A DNA stretch of 64,000 nt, from positions 131,501 through 195,500 of the forward strand of contig NZ_LMCW01000023.1 in the NCBI RefSeq assembly GCF_001424945.1, written 5' to 3'. Both the position numbers and the translations under genes were made by a program. Source of the stretch: Rhizobium sp. Root1203. GTDB lineage: Bacteria > Pseudomonadota > Alphaproteobacteria > Rhizobiales > Rhizobiaceae. Of the stretch, positions 7,452-15,307 are shown piece after piece. The notes beneath the pieces are model-generated. The model was not told the origin of the DNA. It saw nothing but the letters and a program-made list of their open reading frames with translations, and made no database searches. The first letter of the stretch is position 1. Every line of letters starts with the position of its first letter.

Positions 7452-8613
7452 CCGAAAGCCGATCGGCAGATGCCGCCGTATCGTGATCAAGATCGGATCT
7501 GCGCTTCTCGTCGATCGAAAAAGCGGGTTGAAGAAGAGCTGGCTGGACGCGATGTGCGCCGATATCGCCGGCCTCAAGGCCAAGGGCGTGGATGTGCTGG
7601 TAGTGTCCTCGGGTGCGATCGCACTCGGGCGCTCGGTTCTCGACCTTCCCTCCGGTGCGCTGAAGCTTGAGGAAAGCCAGGCGGCGGCGGCTGTTGGGCA
7701 GATCGCCCTTGCCCGCGCCTGGTCCGAGAGCCTTTCGCGGGACGATATCGTTGCAGGACAGATCCTGCTGACGCTCGGCGACACTGAGGAGCGCCGCCGT
7801 TATCTCAACGCACGTGCGACAATTAACCAGCTTCTGAAGATCGGCGCAGTGCCGATCATCAACGAGAACGATACGGTCGCGACGAGCGAGATCCGCTACG
7901 GTGACAACGATCGGCTGGCAGCGCGTGTCGCGACGATGACCGGAGCAGACCTGCTGATCCTGTTGTCTGATATAGACGGTCTCTACACGGCGCCTCCCCA
8001 TTTGGATCCGAATGCGCAATTCCTTGAGACCATTGCCGAGATAACGCCCGAGATCGAAGCGATGGCGGGTGGCGCGGCGTCGGAGCTCTCGCGTGGCGGC
8101 ATGCGCACCAAGATCGACGCCGGCAAGATCGCTACGACGGCCGGATGCGCGATGATCATTGCATCGGGCAAGAGCGACAGCCCGCTTTCAGCGATGGAGA
8201 ATGGTGCGCGTTTCTCGTGGTTTGCACCGTCCGCTACCCCAGTGACTGCGCGCAAGACATGGATTGCGGGGCAGCTGCAGCCGGCGGGCGAGCTTCACGT
8301 CGACGATGGCGCGGTTGTTGCGCTCGGCGCCGGCAAGAGCCTGCTGCCGGCAGGCGTTCGCAAGGTTGTGGGTCTTTTCAGCCGCGGAGACACGGTTGCG
8401 ATCGTTGGTCCGAATGGGCGCGAAATCGCGCGTGGGCTTGCGGGTTACGACGCCGACGAGGCCAGGCAAATTACCGGCCGCAAGTCTGCAGAGATCGAAG
8501 CTATCCTCGGCTATGCCGGGCGCGCAGCCATGGTCCATCGCGACGACATGGTGATGACGTCGCAGATCAATTCAAAGTCCGAGAGGCAGAAGAAGGACGC
8601 AGCCCATGCTTGA
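7444..8613 (+). CDS. proB: Glutamate 5-kinase
   Basis: This cytoplasmic enzyme of 389 residues catalyses the first step of proline synthesis, phosphorylating glutamate with ATP. The amino-acid kinase domain (residues ~10-265) starts IVIKIGSALL and includes VSSGAIALG and INENDTV; a C-terminal PUA domain (about 285-375) completes the long form typical of proteobacteria. The ATG at 7444 lies within the last codons of obgE (8-base overlap). The reading frame is open further upstream, but that stretch is inside obgE. Its stop in turn overlaps proA by 8 bases. Confidence 0.96.
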   Translation: MTSRKPIGRCRRIVIKIGSALLVDRKSGLKKSWLDAMCADIAGLKAKGVDVLVVSSGAIALGRSVLDLPSGALKLEESQAAAAVGQIALARAWSESLSRDDIVAGQILLTLGDTEERRRYLNARATINQLLKIGAVPIINENDTVATSEIRYGDNDRLAARVATMTGADLLILLSDIDGLYTAPPHLDPNAQFLETIAEITPEIEAMAGGAASELSRGGMRTKIDAGKIATTAGCAMIIASGKSDSPLSAMENGARFSWFAPSATPVTARKTWIAGQLQPAGELHVDDGAVVALGAGKSLLPAGVRKVVGLFSRGDTVAIVGPNGREIARGLAGYDADEARQITGRKSAEIEAILGYAGRAAMVHRDDMVMTSQINSKSERQKKDAAHA

Positions 8614-9889
8614 TACCGTTGCGCAAGGCCCTGGCATTGAGGCGCTGATGAACGACATCGGCGCCAAGGCAAAGGCCGCTGCGCGACCGTTGGGCTTCGC
8701 GTCCACCGAGGTGAAGAACGCCGCGCTGAACGCCATGGCGGATGCAATCCTTGCAGACACGGACCGGATTCTTTCCGAAAACGCCAAGGATCTGAAGGAC
8801 ATCGCCGGCACAGATATGCTCGCCTCGTTCGTCGATCGCCTGACGTTGAACGACAGCCGGATCATCGACATGGCGGAGGGAATTCGGGCGATTGCTTCTC
8901 TAAGCGATCCCGTCGGCGAAGTGATCGCGGCCTGGGACCGGCCGAACGGCCTCAAGATCGAGCGCGTTCGTACGCCGCTCGGCGTGATTGGCGTCATCTT
9001 CGAAAGCCGCCCGAACGTGACGGCGGATGCCGGCGCACTGTGCCTCAAGGCCGGCAACGCCGTCATTCTGCGTTGCGGTTCCGACTCGCGCCGTTCATCG
9101 CAGGCTATTCACGACTGCCTCGTCCGCGGCCTGAAGTCTGCCGGGCTTCCCGAGCATGCTATCCAGTTGGTGCCGGTGACGGACCGTGCCGCGGTCGGGG
9201 CCATGCTGCGAGGATTGGACGGCGCCATCGACGTGATCGTCCCGCGCGGCGGCAAGAGCCTGGTGGCTCGTGTGCAGAGCGAAGCGCGAGTACCGGTGTT
9301 CGCCCATCTCGAGGGCCTTTGCCACATTTACGTCGATCGCTCGGCCGATCTCGACATGGCCAATCAGATCGTCGTCAACGCGAAGATGCGTCGTACCGGC
9401 ATTTGCGGCGCCGTGGAGACCATTCTGGTCGATAAGGCTGCCGCAGATACGCACCTCGTTCCGCTGCTGGAAGCGCTTTCTGGCGCCGGTTGCGAAATTC
9501 GCGGATCATCCGACGTGGTAGGCGCAGTGCCCGGGACGAAGGCCGCAACCGAAGAAGACTGGTCGACCGAATATCTCGATGCCATCGTGTCCGTCGCCAT
9601 CGTGGATGGGATTTCGGGTGCGATCGCGCATATCCAGAAATATTCGTCGAACCATACGGAAGCGGTGATTGCGGACGATCCTGACGTCGTCGAGCGCTTC
9701 TTCACCGAGGTCGATTCGGCAATCCTGCTCCACAACGCATCGACGCAGTTTGCCGACGGTGGTGAATTCGGAATGGGTGCGGAGATCGGTATCGCAACTG
9801 GAAAAATGCATGCGCGGGGGCCGGTGGGCGTCGAGCAATTGACTTCCTTCAAATACCGTGTGCACGGCACCGGACAAACCCGGGCCTGA
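8606..9889 (+). CDS. proA: Gamma-glutamyl phosphate reductase
   Basis: Second enzyme of proline synthesis, 427 residues, reducing glutamyl 5-phosphate to the semialdehyde with NADPH. The aldehyde-dehydrogenase-like fold is clear: GVIGVIFESRPNVTADA, VPRGGKSLV, and the catalytic cysteine in RRTGICGAVET. The length is standard. Coupled by an 8-base overlap to proB, whose unstable product ProA must take over directly. nadD follows with essentially no gap. Confidence 0.97.
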   Translation: MLDTVAQGPGIEALMNDIGAKAKAAARPLGFASTEVKNAALNAMADAILADTDRILSENAKDLKDIAGTDMLASFVDRLTLNDSRIIDMAEGIRAIASLSDPVGEVIAAWDRPNGLKIERVRTPLGVIGVIFESRPNVTADAGALCLKAGNAVILRCGSDSRRSSQAIHDCLVRGLKSAGLPEHAIQLVPVTDRAAVGAMLRGLDGAIDVIVPRGGKSLVARVQSEARVPVFAHLEGLCHIYVDRSADLDMANQIVVNAKMRRTGICGAVETILVDKAAADTHLVPLLEALSGAGCEIRGSSDVVGAVPGTKAATEEDWSTEYLDAIVSVAIVDGISGAIAHIQKYSSNHTEAVIADDPDVVERFFTEVDSAILLHNASTQFADGGEFGMGAEIGIATGKMHARGPVGVEQLTSFKYRVHGTGQTRA

Positions 9890-9890
9890 C

Positions 9891-10514
9891 GTGACAACAG
9901 ACGATATCGACCGGCGCTATCTACGCATGCCGCACGCAGAGCGGGGCATGGTAGTTGGACTTTTCGGCGGGTCGTTCAATCCTCCACATCAAGGGCATGG
10001 CCTTGTTGCCGAGATCGCCATCAAGCGACTGGGTCTCGACCAGCTCTGGTGGATGGTGACGCCGGGCAATCCATTGAAGGACCGGAGTCTGCTATTACCC
10101 CTGTCGGAGCGTGTCGAGCTCAGCGAGCGCCTGGCGAAGCACCCCGCGATCAAGGTTACGGCATTCGAGAAAGACTTCGGGACCAGCTATACCGCCAATA
10201 CATTGGCGCGTGTCAAAGCCTGCAATCCGCATGTACATTTCATCTGGATCATGGGTGCCGACAGTTTGAAGACGTTCCATCGCTGGCAGAAGTGGCAGGA
10301 CATTGCCCGCACGTTTCCGATCGCAGTCATCGACCGCCCGGGCGCCACATTGTCATTCCTATCATCGAAGATGGCGAAGACCTTCGATTTCGCTCGTATC
10401 GACGAAGACGATTCACGGGCGCTATGGAAAAAGCCGGCGCCTGCCTGGACCTTCATCCACGGACCGAGATCGCGCCTCAGTTCGACGGCGATCCGGGCCA
10501 AGAACGGAACCTAG
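9891..10514 (+). CDS. nadD: Nicotinate-nucleotide adenylyltransferase
   Basis: NadD makes deamido-NAD from nicotinate mononucleotide and ATP. Nucleotidyltransferase signatures are GLFGGSFNPPHQGH (usual HxGH pattern) and SSTAIR close to the C-terminus; 207 residues from the GTG at 9891. That GTG directly follows the proA stop and gives an N-terminus (TDDIDRRYLRMPHAERGM) that I recall from rhizobial homologues; an ATG at 9858 inside proA is the alternative. The protein stops only seven residues after SSTAIR, so the C-terminus is short. The downstream hairpin ends the transcript. Confidence 0.93.
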   Translation: MTTDDIDRRYLRMPHAERGMVVGLFGGSFNPPHQGHGLVAEIAIKRLGLDQLWWMVTPGNPLKDRSLLLPLSERVELSERLAKHPAIKVTAFEKDFGTSYTANTLARVKACNPHVHFIWIMGADSLKTFHRWQKWQDIARTFPIAVIDRPGATLSFLSSKMAKTFDFARIDEDDSRALWKKPAPAWTFIHGPRSRLSSTAIRAKNGT

Positions 10515-10546
10515 TCGACAGCTAATTTTGAGGGAGCCAAACAGCG

Positions 10547-10580
10547 AAAAGCCCGACGGGGGAGGATCCGTCGGGCTTTT
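10547..10580. terminator. Bidirectional terminator shared by nadD and the sRNA
   Basis: A perfect 13-bp stem, AAAAGCCCGACGG (10547-10559) with 10568-10580, has four T residues on the 3' side in both orientations. On the plus strand it ends nadD. On the minus strand it forms the third stem-loop and terminator of the small RNA, with ATCCTCCCC in the loop. Confidence 0.88.
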
Positions 10581-10660
10581 AAACTTGATCGACAACTGGG
10601 AGGAGGAGTGTTGCCGATCCATACCAAACGGCTTTGGGAGGAGGAGATCGCCGTTCGATG
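10547..10660 (-). ncRNA. ecpR1: EcpR1-like trans-acting small RNA with three anti-SD loops
   Basis: On the minus strand three hairpins follow each other. SL1 pairs AACGGC (10655-10650) with GCCGTT (10632-10627). SL2 pairs 10619-10610 with 10596-10587 over 10 bp with one G-U pair. SL3 is the terminator. The loops of SL1 and SL2 each expose the 10-mer TCCTCCTCCC, and SL3 exposes TCCTCCCC, all complementary to Shine-Dalgarno sequences. This is how I remember EcpR1 of Sinorhizobium, a cell-cycle sRNA reported to act on dnaA and gcrA mRNAs. A possible promoter is TTCCGG with TAAAAC at 10671-10666, giving a ~110-nt RNA. The 5' end is inferred. No protein-coding signal is needed to explain the region. 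Confidence 0.8.
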
Positions 10661-10913
10661 AAAGTGTTTTACCACAAATCGCGCGGACCGGAAGCAGGCT
10701 CGCTGCATTGCAGCAATGCAACAGCCACATAGCTTGACCCGGAGCCTCGCCCTTATGTGCTTGTTTCATCGGCACATTGTCAGATTTACGAGTTTTCCCT
10801 CCCATTTCTGGTGGGGTTTTCCTAAAAAATCGACTGTCCATATCGACCTTGTTCGGTCCGGTCAGAAGCACCTATGCGCTTCACGAATGCGTGATGGCCG
10901 CCTTTCAGAGCGG

Positions 10914-10937
10914 GATATATTGCGACAAACATATCGC
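10914..10937 (+). promoter_or_regulatory. Possible ModE-like dyad (upstream)
   Basis: GATATAT, ten bases, then ATATCGC. The half-sites are only partly symmetric. The arrangement resembles the one at 10956-10979 and lies about 60 bases before modA; weaker of the two. Confidence 0.3.
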
Positions 10938-10955
10938 TGGCCAAGCTCGCGATGA

Positions 10956-10979
10956 CGTTATATCTGTTGGGATATTTCG
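10956..10979 (+). promoter_or_regulatory. Candidate ModE box before modA
   Basis: CGTTATAT, eight bases, ATATTTCG. This is close to the classical ModE operator pattern CGnTATAT-N-ATATnnCG and sits 19 bases before the modA start, where a repressor would block transcription when molybdate is plentiful. A modE gene lies just after modC. Confidence 0.5.
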
Positions 10980-10997
10980 AAGCGCGGGAGTGAATTC

Positions 10998-11783
10998 ATG
11001 CATAGCCGTCGTCAATGGATTAAATTTGCGGCCGCGGCCGTTTCGGTGGTCTGGTTGTGCATCGCTGCAACGCCTGCGATGTCGGCGGACAAGGTCACGG
11101 TCTTTGCGGCTGCCAGCCTCAAGAACGCGCTCGACGCGGCCAATGCCGCCTGGGAAAGCGAAGGGGGCGGACAAGCTGTCGCGTCCTATGCAGCAAGTTC
11201 CGCGCTGGCAAAGCAGATCGAGAGCGGAGCGCCGGCCGATATCTTCATTTCGGCGGATCTTGACTGGATGGACTATGTCGCCAAGAAGAACCTGATCAAG
11301 GCGGACACCCGCTCCAAACTGCTCGGCAACCGGATCGTGCTCGTCGCAGCCAAGGATCAGGCCAAGCCCGTCGAGATCGCCAAGGGCTTCAACCTTGCAG
11401 CATTGCTCGGCGACGGCAAACTCGCCATGGGCGAGGTCAAGTCGGTGCCTGCCGGCAAGTACGGCAAGGCGGCGCTCGAATCGCTTGGCGTCTGGACTTC
11501 CGTCGAAGCCAAGGTCGCTGGCGCCGAAAGCGTTCGTGCCGCACTTGCCTTGGTGTCGCGCGGCGAGGCACCCTACGGCATCGTCTACCAGACCGATGTA
11601 ACGGCTGACCCCGGCGTTGCGGTCGTCGGTACGTTCCCATCCGATTCGCACCCACCCATCATCTATCCAATTGCTATTCTTGCTGAGAGCAAGAACCCCG
11701 CCGCGGCTGCCTACCTGGCGTTTTTGAAGTCGGAGAAGGCGGCCCACTTTTTCACGGACCAAGGTTTTACGATCTTGAAATGA
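10998..11783 (+). CDS. modA: Molybdate ABC transporter substrate-binding protein
   Basis: The 261-residue periplasmic binding protein captures molybdate/tungstate for ModBC. A signal peptide covers about residues 1-29 (cleavage near ATPAMSA), followed by VTVFAAASLKNALD, the hallmark start of mature ModA, and GAPADIFISADLDWMD. The serines in AAAS and ASS are expected oxyanion ligands. The gene is preceded by GGGAG at a fair distance and by ModE-like dyads. A hairpin separates it from modB, probably letting the binding protein be made in excess. Confidence 0.95.
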   Translation: MHSRRQWIKFAAAAVSVVWLCIAATPAMSADKVTVFAAASLKNALDAANAAWESEGGGQAVASYAASSALAKQIESGAPADIFISADLDWMDYVAKKNLIKADTRSKLLGNRIVLVAAKDQAKPVEIAKGFNLAALLGDGKLAMGEVKSVPAGKYGKAALESLGVWTSVEAKVAGAESVRAALALVSRGEAPYGIVYQTDVTADPGVAVVGTFPSDSHPPIIYPIAILAESKNPAAAAYLAFLKSEKAAHFFTDQGFTILK

Positions 11784-11811
11784 TTGCGGATTTATTATCG
11801 TGGCATGGCAG

Positions 11812-11835
11812 GAAGGCCCGCGTCGACGGGCCTTC
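11812..11835 (+). terminator. Hairpin between modA and modB
   Basis: A perfect 9-bp stem, GAAGGCCCG/CGGGCCTTC with a six-base loop, is followed by TGGTTTTC. It lies in the modA-modB gap and may act as a partial terminator or protect the modA mRNA 3' end. Confidence 0.6.
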
Positions 11836-11856
11836 TGGTTTTCGGAGACACAACGG

Positions 11857-12558
11857 TTGGAAGCACTCGGCCTGAGCAGCGAGGAATGGACCGCAATCCT
11901 GCTCAGCCTGCGTGTGTCTGTGGTGGCGATGCTCGCGAGCCTGCCTTTCGGGATCGGTGTCGCTCATCTTTTGGCGCGAGGCAATTTTTGGGGCAAATCC
12001 GTCCTCAACGGCATCGTTCATCTGCCGCTCATCCTGCCTCCCGTCGTCACCGGTTTCGTCCTTCTGATCCTTTTTGGCCGCCGCGGGCCGATCGGAAGCT
12101 TTCTCGATCAGCATTTCGGCATCGTCTTTTCCTTTCGGTGGACGGGTGCCGCACTGGCCTGCGCGGTCATGGCTTTCCCGTTGCTGGTACGAAGCATTCG
12201 GCTCTCCATCGAGGCGGTCGACCGAAAGCTTGAGGAGGCGGCAGGGACACTCGGTGCCGGTCCGCTGTGGGTATTTCTGACCATTACCCTGCCGCTGACA
12301 TTGCCGGGGATCGTTGCGGGCATGATCCTCTCCTTCGCAAAGGCCATGGGGGAATTCGGGGCGACGATTACGTTCGTTTCCAATATCCCCGGAGAGACGC
12401 AGACGCTTTCGGCGGCAATCTACTCCTTCACCCAGGTGCCGGGCGGCGACGCGGGCGCGTTGCGGCTAACGCTGGTGGCCGTCGCCATCTCGATGGTTGC
12501 TTTGCTCGCTTCGGAGTACCTTTCGCGGATGGCTGGCCGGAGGATCGATCCGGAATGA
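11857..12558 (+). CDS. modB: Molybdate ABC transporter permease
   Basis: Inner-membrane subunit with about five transmembrane segments, 233 residues. The permease EAA loop is EEAAGTLGAGPLWVFLTITLP, and LPPVVTGFVLLILFGRRGPIG is typical of ModB. The TTG at 11857 is preferred: it follows GGAG and gives the family N-terminus (EALGLSSEEWTAILLSLRVS), while the ATG at 11800 would place the hairpin inside the coding region and add 19 unlike residues. The stop overlaps the modC start (ATGA). Confidence 0.93.
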   Translation: MEALGLSSEEWTAILLSLRVSVVAMLASLPFGIGVAHLLARGNFWGKSVLNGIVHLPLILPPVVTGFVLLILFGRRGPIGSFLDQHFGIVFSFRWTGAALACAVMAFPLLVRSIRLSIEAVDRKLEEAAGTLGAGPLWVFLTITLPLTLPGIVAGMILSFAKAMGEFGATITFVSNIPGETQTLSAAIYSFTQVPGGDAGALRLTLVAVAISMVALLASEYLSRMAGRRIDPE

Positions 12559-13622
12559 CGCTCGTGGTGAATGCAAAACACCGGTTCGGCGCGTTTTCAC
12601 TCGATGCGGGCTTCACGTCCGAGCGGGGCATCACCGCGCTTTTCGGTCGTTCCGGTTCGGGCAAGACCTCGATGATCCGAATCATTGCGGGTCTGACGCG
12701 GCCGTTGGAGGGGCTGGTTGCGCTGGATGACGACGTATTGACGGACACGGATCGGGGGATTTTCGTTGCCAGGCATCGCCGGCGCTTTGGATATGTTTTC
12801 CAGGAGGCGCGGCTGTTTCCGCATCTCAGTGTCCGTCACAATCTTTCCTATGGCCGATGGTTTGCCGCGGGCGGCGGTTCGACCGAGAGCCTCGATCGGA
12901 TTGTTGCGTTGCTCGGTATCGAGGCGTTGCTCGAACGCAAGCCGGAAAAGCTCTCCGGCGGGGAGAAGCAACGCGTGGCCATCGGCCGAGCCCTGCTTTC
13001 GTCTCCGCGCCTCCTTTTGATGGACGAGCCGCTCGCCGCGCTTGACGAGGCCCGCAAAGCCGAAGTCATGCCTTACCTGGAACGCCTGCGCGACGAAATG
13101 GATATCCCGATCGTCTACGTCAGTCATTCGATCGCCGAGGTGGCGCGCCTGGCCGACCAGGTCGTGGTCATGCAGGATGGCAAGGTCGAGGCGGTCGGAT
13201 CTGCCATCGATGTACTCAGCCACCCCTTGGAATCGTTTGACCGGCGCGAGGCGGGCGTGCTGCTGGAAGGCAAGGTGGAGACCGTCGACGAGCGGCATCG
13301 CATTGCCACGATCGCCTTGAAATCCGCGCGGCTCCATATCCCGGAAGCCAAGTTGATGCCGGGCATGGCGGTACGGGTGCGCATTCCGTCCCGTGACGTC
13401 ATGCTGGCGACGAACAGACCAGAGGGGCTAAGTGCGCTGAACGTTCTCGAGGCCATTGTCCGGGAATTGACCCCCGCTGGCGAAGCGACGGTTGACGTAG
13501 TCGTCGATTGCGGCGGCGACGTGATCATTTCCCGCATCACAGGCTTTTCGGCTGAGCGACTGCAATTGCGGGCAGGCATGCCCGTCTTCGCCATCATCAA
13601 GACCGTGGCCCTGGAATCCTGA
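12555..13622 (+). CDS. modC: Molybdate ABC transporter ATP-binding protein
   Basis: ATPase of the molybdate importer, 355 residues. The ABC domain has Walker A GRSGSGKT, signature LSGGEKQR, Walker B LLLMDEPLAAL and H-loop YVSHS. The C-terminal ~65 residues form a molybdate-binding (MOP/TOBE) domain, as in E. coli ModC. Translation is coupled to modB by an ATGA overlap. The stop abuts, without a gap, the stop of the convergent modE. Confidence 0.95.
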   Translation: MTLVVNAKHRFGAFSLDAGFTSERGITALFGRSGSGKTSMIRIIAGLTRPLEGLVALDDDVLTDTDRGIFVARHRRRFGYVFQEARLFPHLSVRHNLSYGRWFAAGGGSTESLDRIVALLGIEALLERKPEKLSGGEKQRVAIGRALLSSPRLLLMDEPLAALDEARKAEVMPYLERLRDEMDIPIVYVSHSIAEVARLADQVVVMQDGKVEAVGSAIDVLSHPLESFDRREAGVLLEGKVETVDERHRIATIALKSARLHIPEAKLMPGMAVRVRIPSRDVMLATNRPEGLSALNVLEAIVRELTPAGEATVDVVVDCGGDVIISRITGFSAERLQLRAGMPVFAIIKTVALES

Positions 13623-13988
13623 TCAGCTCCGTTGGGATCGATTGGCCTCCAGCCAGGCCAGATCGTCGGCAAGCGTTTCCTGCAGGGTTTGCTCCATTTG
13701 CCTGAAGCGGGCGAGCAGCGTTTCTCCGAAGGGCGTCAAAGCGGCGCCGCCGCCCTTTTGGCCGCCGCGCTGCGATTCGACAACGGGTACTTTGAACATC
13801 CGGTTCATGTCGCTGACGAGCAGCCAGGCGCGGCGGTAGGACATGTCCATGGCTCGACCCGCGGCCGAGATGGATCCGGTCTCCCTGATGTGCTCGAGCA
13901 ACTCCATCTTGCCGCGCCCCAGACGATCTTCCCGCGGGAAGCTGATGCGGAGAATTGGAACAATCATATTGTCGGCGGCGCTTTTCAT
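13623..13988 (-). CDS. modE: ModE-type molybdate regulator, DNA-binding domain only
   Basis: A 121-residue winged helix-turn-helix protein of the ModE/LysR type. MELLEHIRETGSISAAGRAM and MSYRRAWLLVSDMN form the HTH, and GGQKGGGAALTPFGETLL is the ModE wing. E. coli ModE adds two molbindin domains (about 262 residues); these are absent, so molybdate must be sensed otherwise or the protein may act without it. The start is uncertain: ATG 13988 is used, with ATG 14003 or 13967 possible; none has a strong ribosome-binding site. It faces modABC tail to tail with no gap. Confidence 0.85.
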   Translation of the reverse strand: MKSAADNMIVPILRISFPREDRLGRGKMELLEHIRETGSISAAGRAMDMSYRRAWLLVSDMNRMFKVPVVESQRGGQKGGGAALTPFGETLLARFRQMEQTLQETLADDLAWLEANRSQRS

Positions 13989-14164
13989 CGGCGGTCTTTG
14001 CATTCGGAGACGAGCCCTGACTTTACGCAGGGTCGTATCGACTGTACACAGCCGGCTCGAAGCAGTCTTGAGACAAAGGCTCCTCTCCTGCGCCAAATCC
14101 GGCATTCACGCATTGTGATCGACGGTGTCTTGAAACCTTGGTGGTTTGGTGCCTATCTTAACCA

Positions 14165-14184
14165 TGATTTGGTTCGCCAAATCA
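14165..14184 (+). promoter_or_regulatory. Perfect hairpin with TTCG loop before rsfS
   Basis: TGATTTGG, TTCG, CCAAATCA: an 8-bp perfect stem capped by a UUCG tetraloop, an exceptionally stable RNA hairpin. It lies 40 bases before the proposed CTG start of rsfS and immediately before an in-frame ATG at 14188. It could affect initiation or mRNA stability. Confidence 0.5.
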
Positions 14185-14187
14185 GTG

Positions 14188-14634
14188 ATGTGCATAGTCT
14201 GTCGTTCCGAGAAAGGGAAAGCACTGACAACAGTACACGCCAAGGGAAGAACGCTTGCCGTTATCCCGAAGAGCCCGGAACGTGGCGTCGATGCCGCTGC
14301 CCGCGCCCTGCACGCCGTCCTCGTAAGCCTCGAGGACTCCAAAGCTGAAGATATCGTCACGATCGACATTGCCGGAAAGTCGGCGCTCGGAGACTTCATG
14401 GTCGTCGTCTCCGGCCGTTCGAGCAGGCATGTCATGGCGATTTCGGACCACTTGCTGACTGACTTGAAAGACGAGGGCTTCGGTTCAGCCCGTGTCGAAG
14501 GTCAGGAAGGTGGCGATTGGGTCCTGATCGACACTGGCGATATCATCGTGCACGTATTCCGTCCCGAAATCCGCGAGTTCTACAACATCGAAAAGATGTG
14601 GGCGGCTCCTGATATGGACGAGACCGTGCACTAA
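14188..14634 (+). CDS. rsfS: Ribosomal silencing factor RsfS
   Basis: RsfS (DUF143 family) binds L14 on the large subunit and blocks subunit joining in starvation. Family motifs are KAEDIVTIDIAGKS, MVVVSGRSSRHVMAI, EGQEGGDWVLIDTGDIIVHVF and REFYNIEKMW. The coordinate given uses the ATG at 14188, which has no ribosome-binding site. The CTG at 14224, 6 nt after AAGGG, gives an N-terminus (TTVHAKGRTLAVIPKSPERG) like the one I recall for rhizobial RsfS, and may be the true start. rlmH follows, a common pair. Confidence 0.92.
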   Translation: MCIVCRSEKGKALTTVHAKGRTLAVIPKSPERGVDAAARALHAVLVSLEDSKAEDIVTIDIAGKSALGDFMVVVSGRSSRHVMAISDHLLTDLKDEGFGSARVEGQEGGDWVLIDTGDIIVHVFRPEIREFYNIEKMWAAPDMDETVH

Positions 14635-14754
14635 CCAGTCCGTCTGGACGTCATGTCCGGCGCCTGATAGACGGCAACTGATTGAGCCGGAGTGATGGCA
14701 CCCGGCTCGCGACCGTTCTCGTGTCGCCGGGTGCTGAAGGGCGGGAGCGAGCGG

Positions 14755-15237
14755 ATGCGTATTGGTCTTTTTGCCGTGGGGCGGCTGAAATCCGGCCCGG
14801 AGAAAGATCTTGCGGGCCGCTATTTCGATCGTTTTGCCAAGGCCGGTCCTGCGGTCGGCCTCGAATTCTCTCGCGTTGCCGAAGTTGCTGAAAGCCGCGC
14901 CTCGAACGCAGAAACCCGCAAGCGCGAGGAAGCGGCCATGCTGCAGAAGTCGCTTGCGGACGGAAGCATCCTCATTCTGCTGGATGAGCGCGGCAAGGCG
15001 CTGGATAGCGAAGGCTTCGCCAGTCTCCTCGAACACTATCGGGATCAGGGCAAGCGCGACCTTACGATTGCAATCGGCGGCGCCGATGGCCTCCATCCTT
15101 CGCTCTACGATCGAGCCGATGCGACACTCTGCCTGGGCAAGATGACGTGGCCGCACCAGTTGGTGCGAACGCTGATTGCAGAGCAATTGTACCGCGCCGT
15201 GACCATCCTTTCCGGACATCCCTATCATCGTGTCTGA
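14755..15237 (+). CDS. rlmH: 23S rRNA (pseudouridine1915-N3)-methyltransferase
   Basis: RlmH is a SPOUT-class methyltransferase that modifies pseudouridine 1915 in helix 69 of 23S rRNA, using S-adenosylmethionine. It has 160 residues; LLDERGKALDSEGFA and the C-terminal knot segment FIxG-type IAIGGADGLHPSL and MTWPHQLVRTLIAEQLYRA with GHPYHRV are characteristic. The ATG at 14755 has GGGAG 7 nt before it; earlier in-frame codons read as non-coding. It follows rsfS by 120 bases. Confidence 0.95.
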   Translation: MRIGLFAVGRLKSGPEKDLAGRYFDRFAKAGPAVGLEFSRVAEVAESRASNAETRKREEAAMLQKSLADGSILILLDERGKALDSEGFASLLEHYRDQGKRDLTIAIGGADGLHPSLYDRADATLCLGKMTWPHQLVRTLIAEQLYRAVTILSGHPYHRV

Positions 15238-15307
15238 GCTGATGGCAGAGGCCACGCGGGCGTGAGGCTTGTAACGAGCTCCTTTCCCTCGATCCTTCTG
15301 GCAAAAC

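Larger units (their letters stand above)
10661..10997. other. Regulatory region upstream of modA and of the sRNA
   Basis: About 340 bases between the sRNA 5' end and modA. No open frame here is convincing. It must hold the sRNA promoter (minus strand) and the mod promoter (plus strand), and it contains two ATAT-centred dyads that resemble ModE boxes close to modA. Confidence 0.5.

Noticed and set aside
10422..10871. 149-codon minus-strand frame across the nadD/sRNA region
   Set aside because: It crosses the terminator and three sRNA hairpins, has no family resemblance, and the region is better explained by the small RNA.
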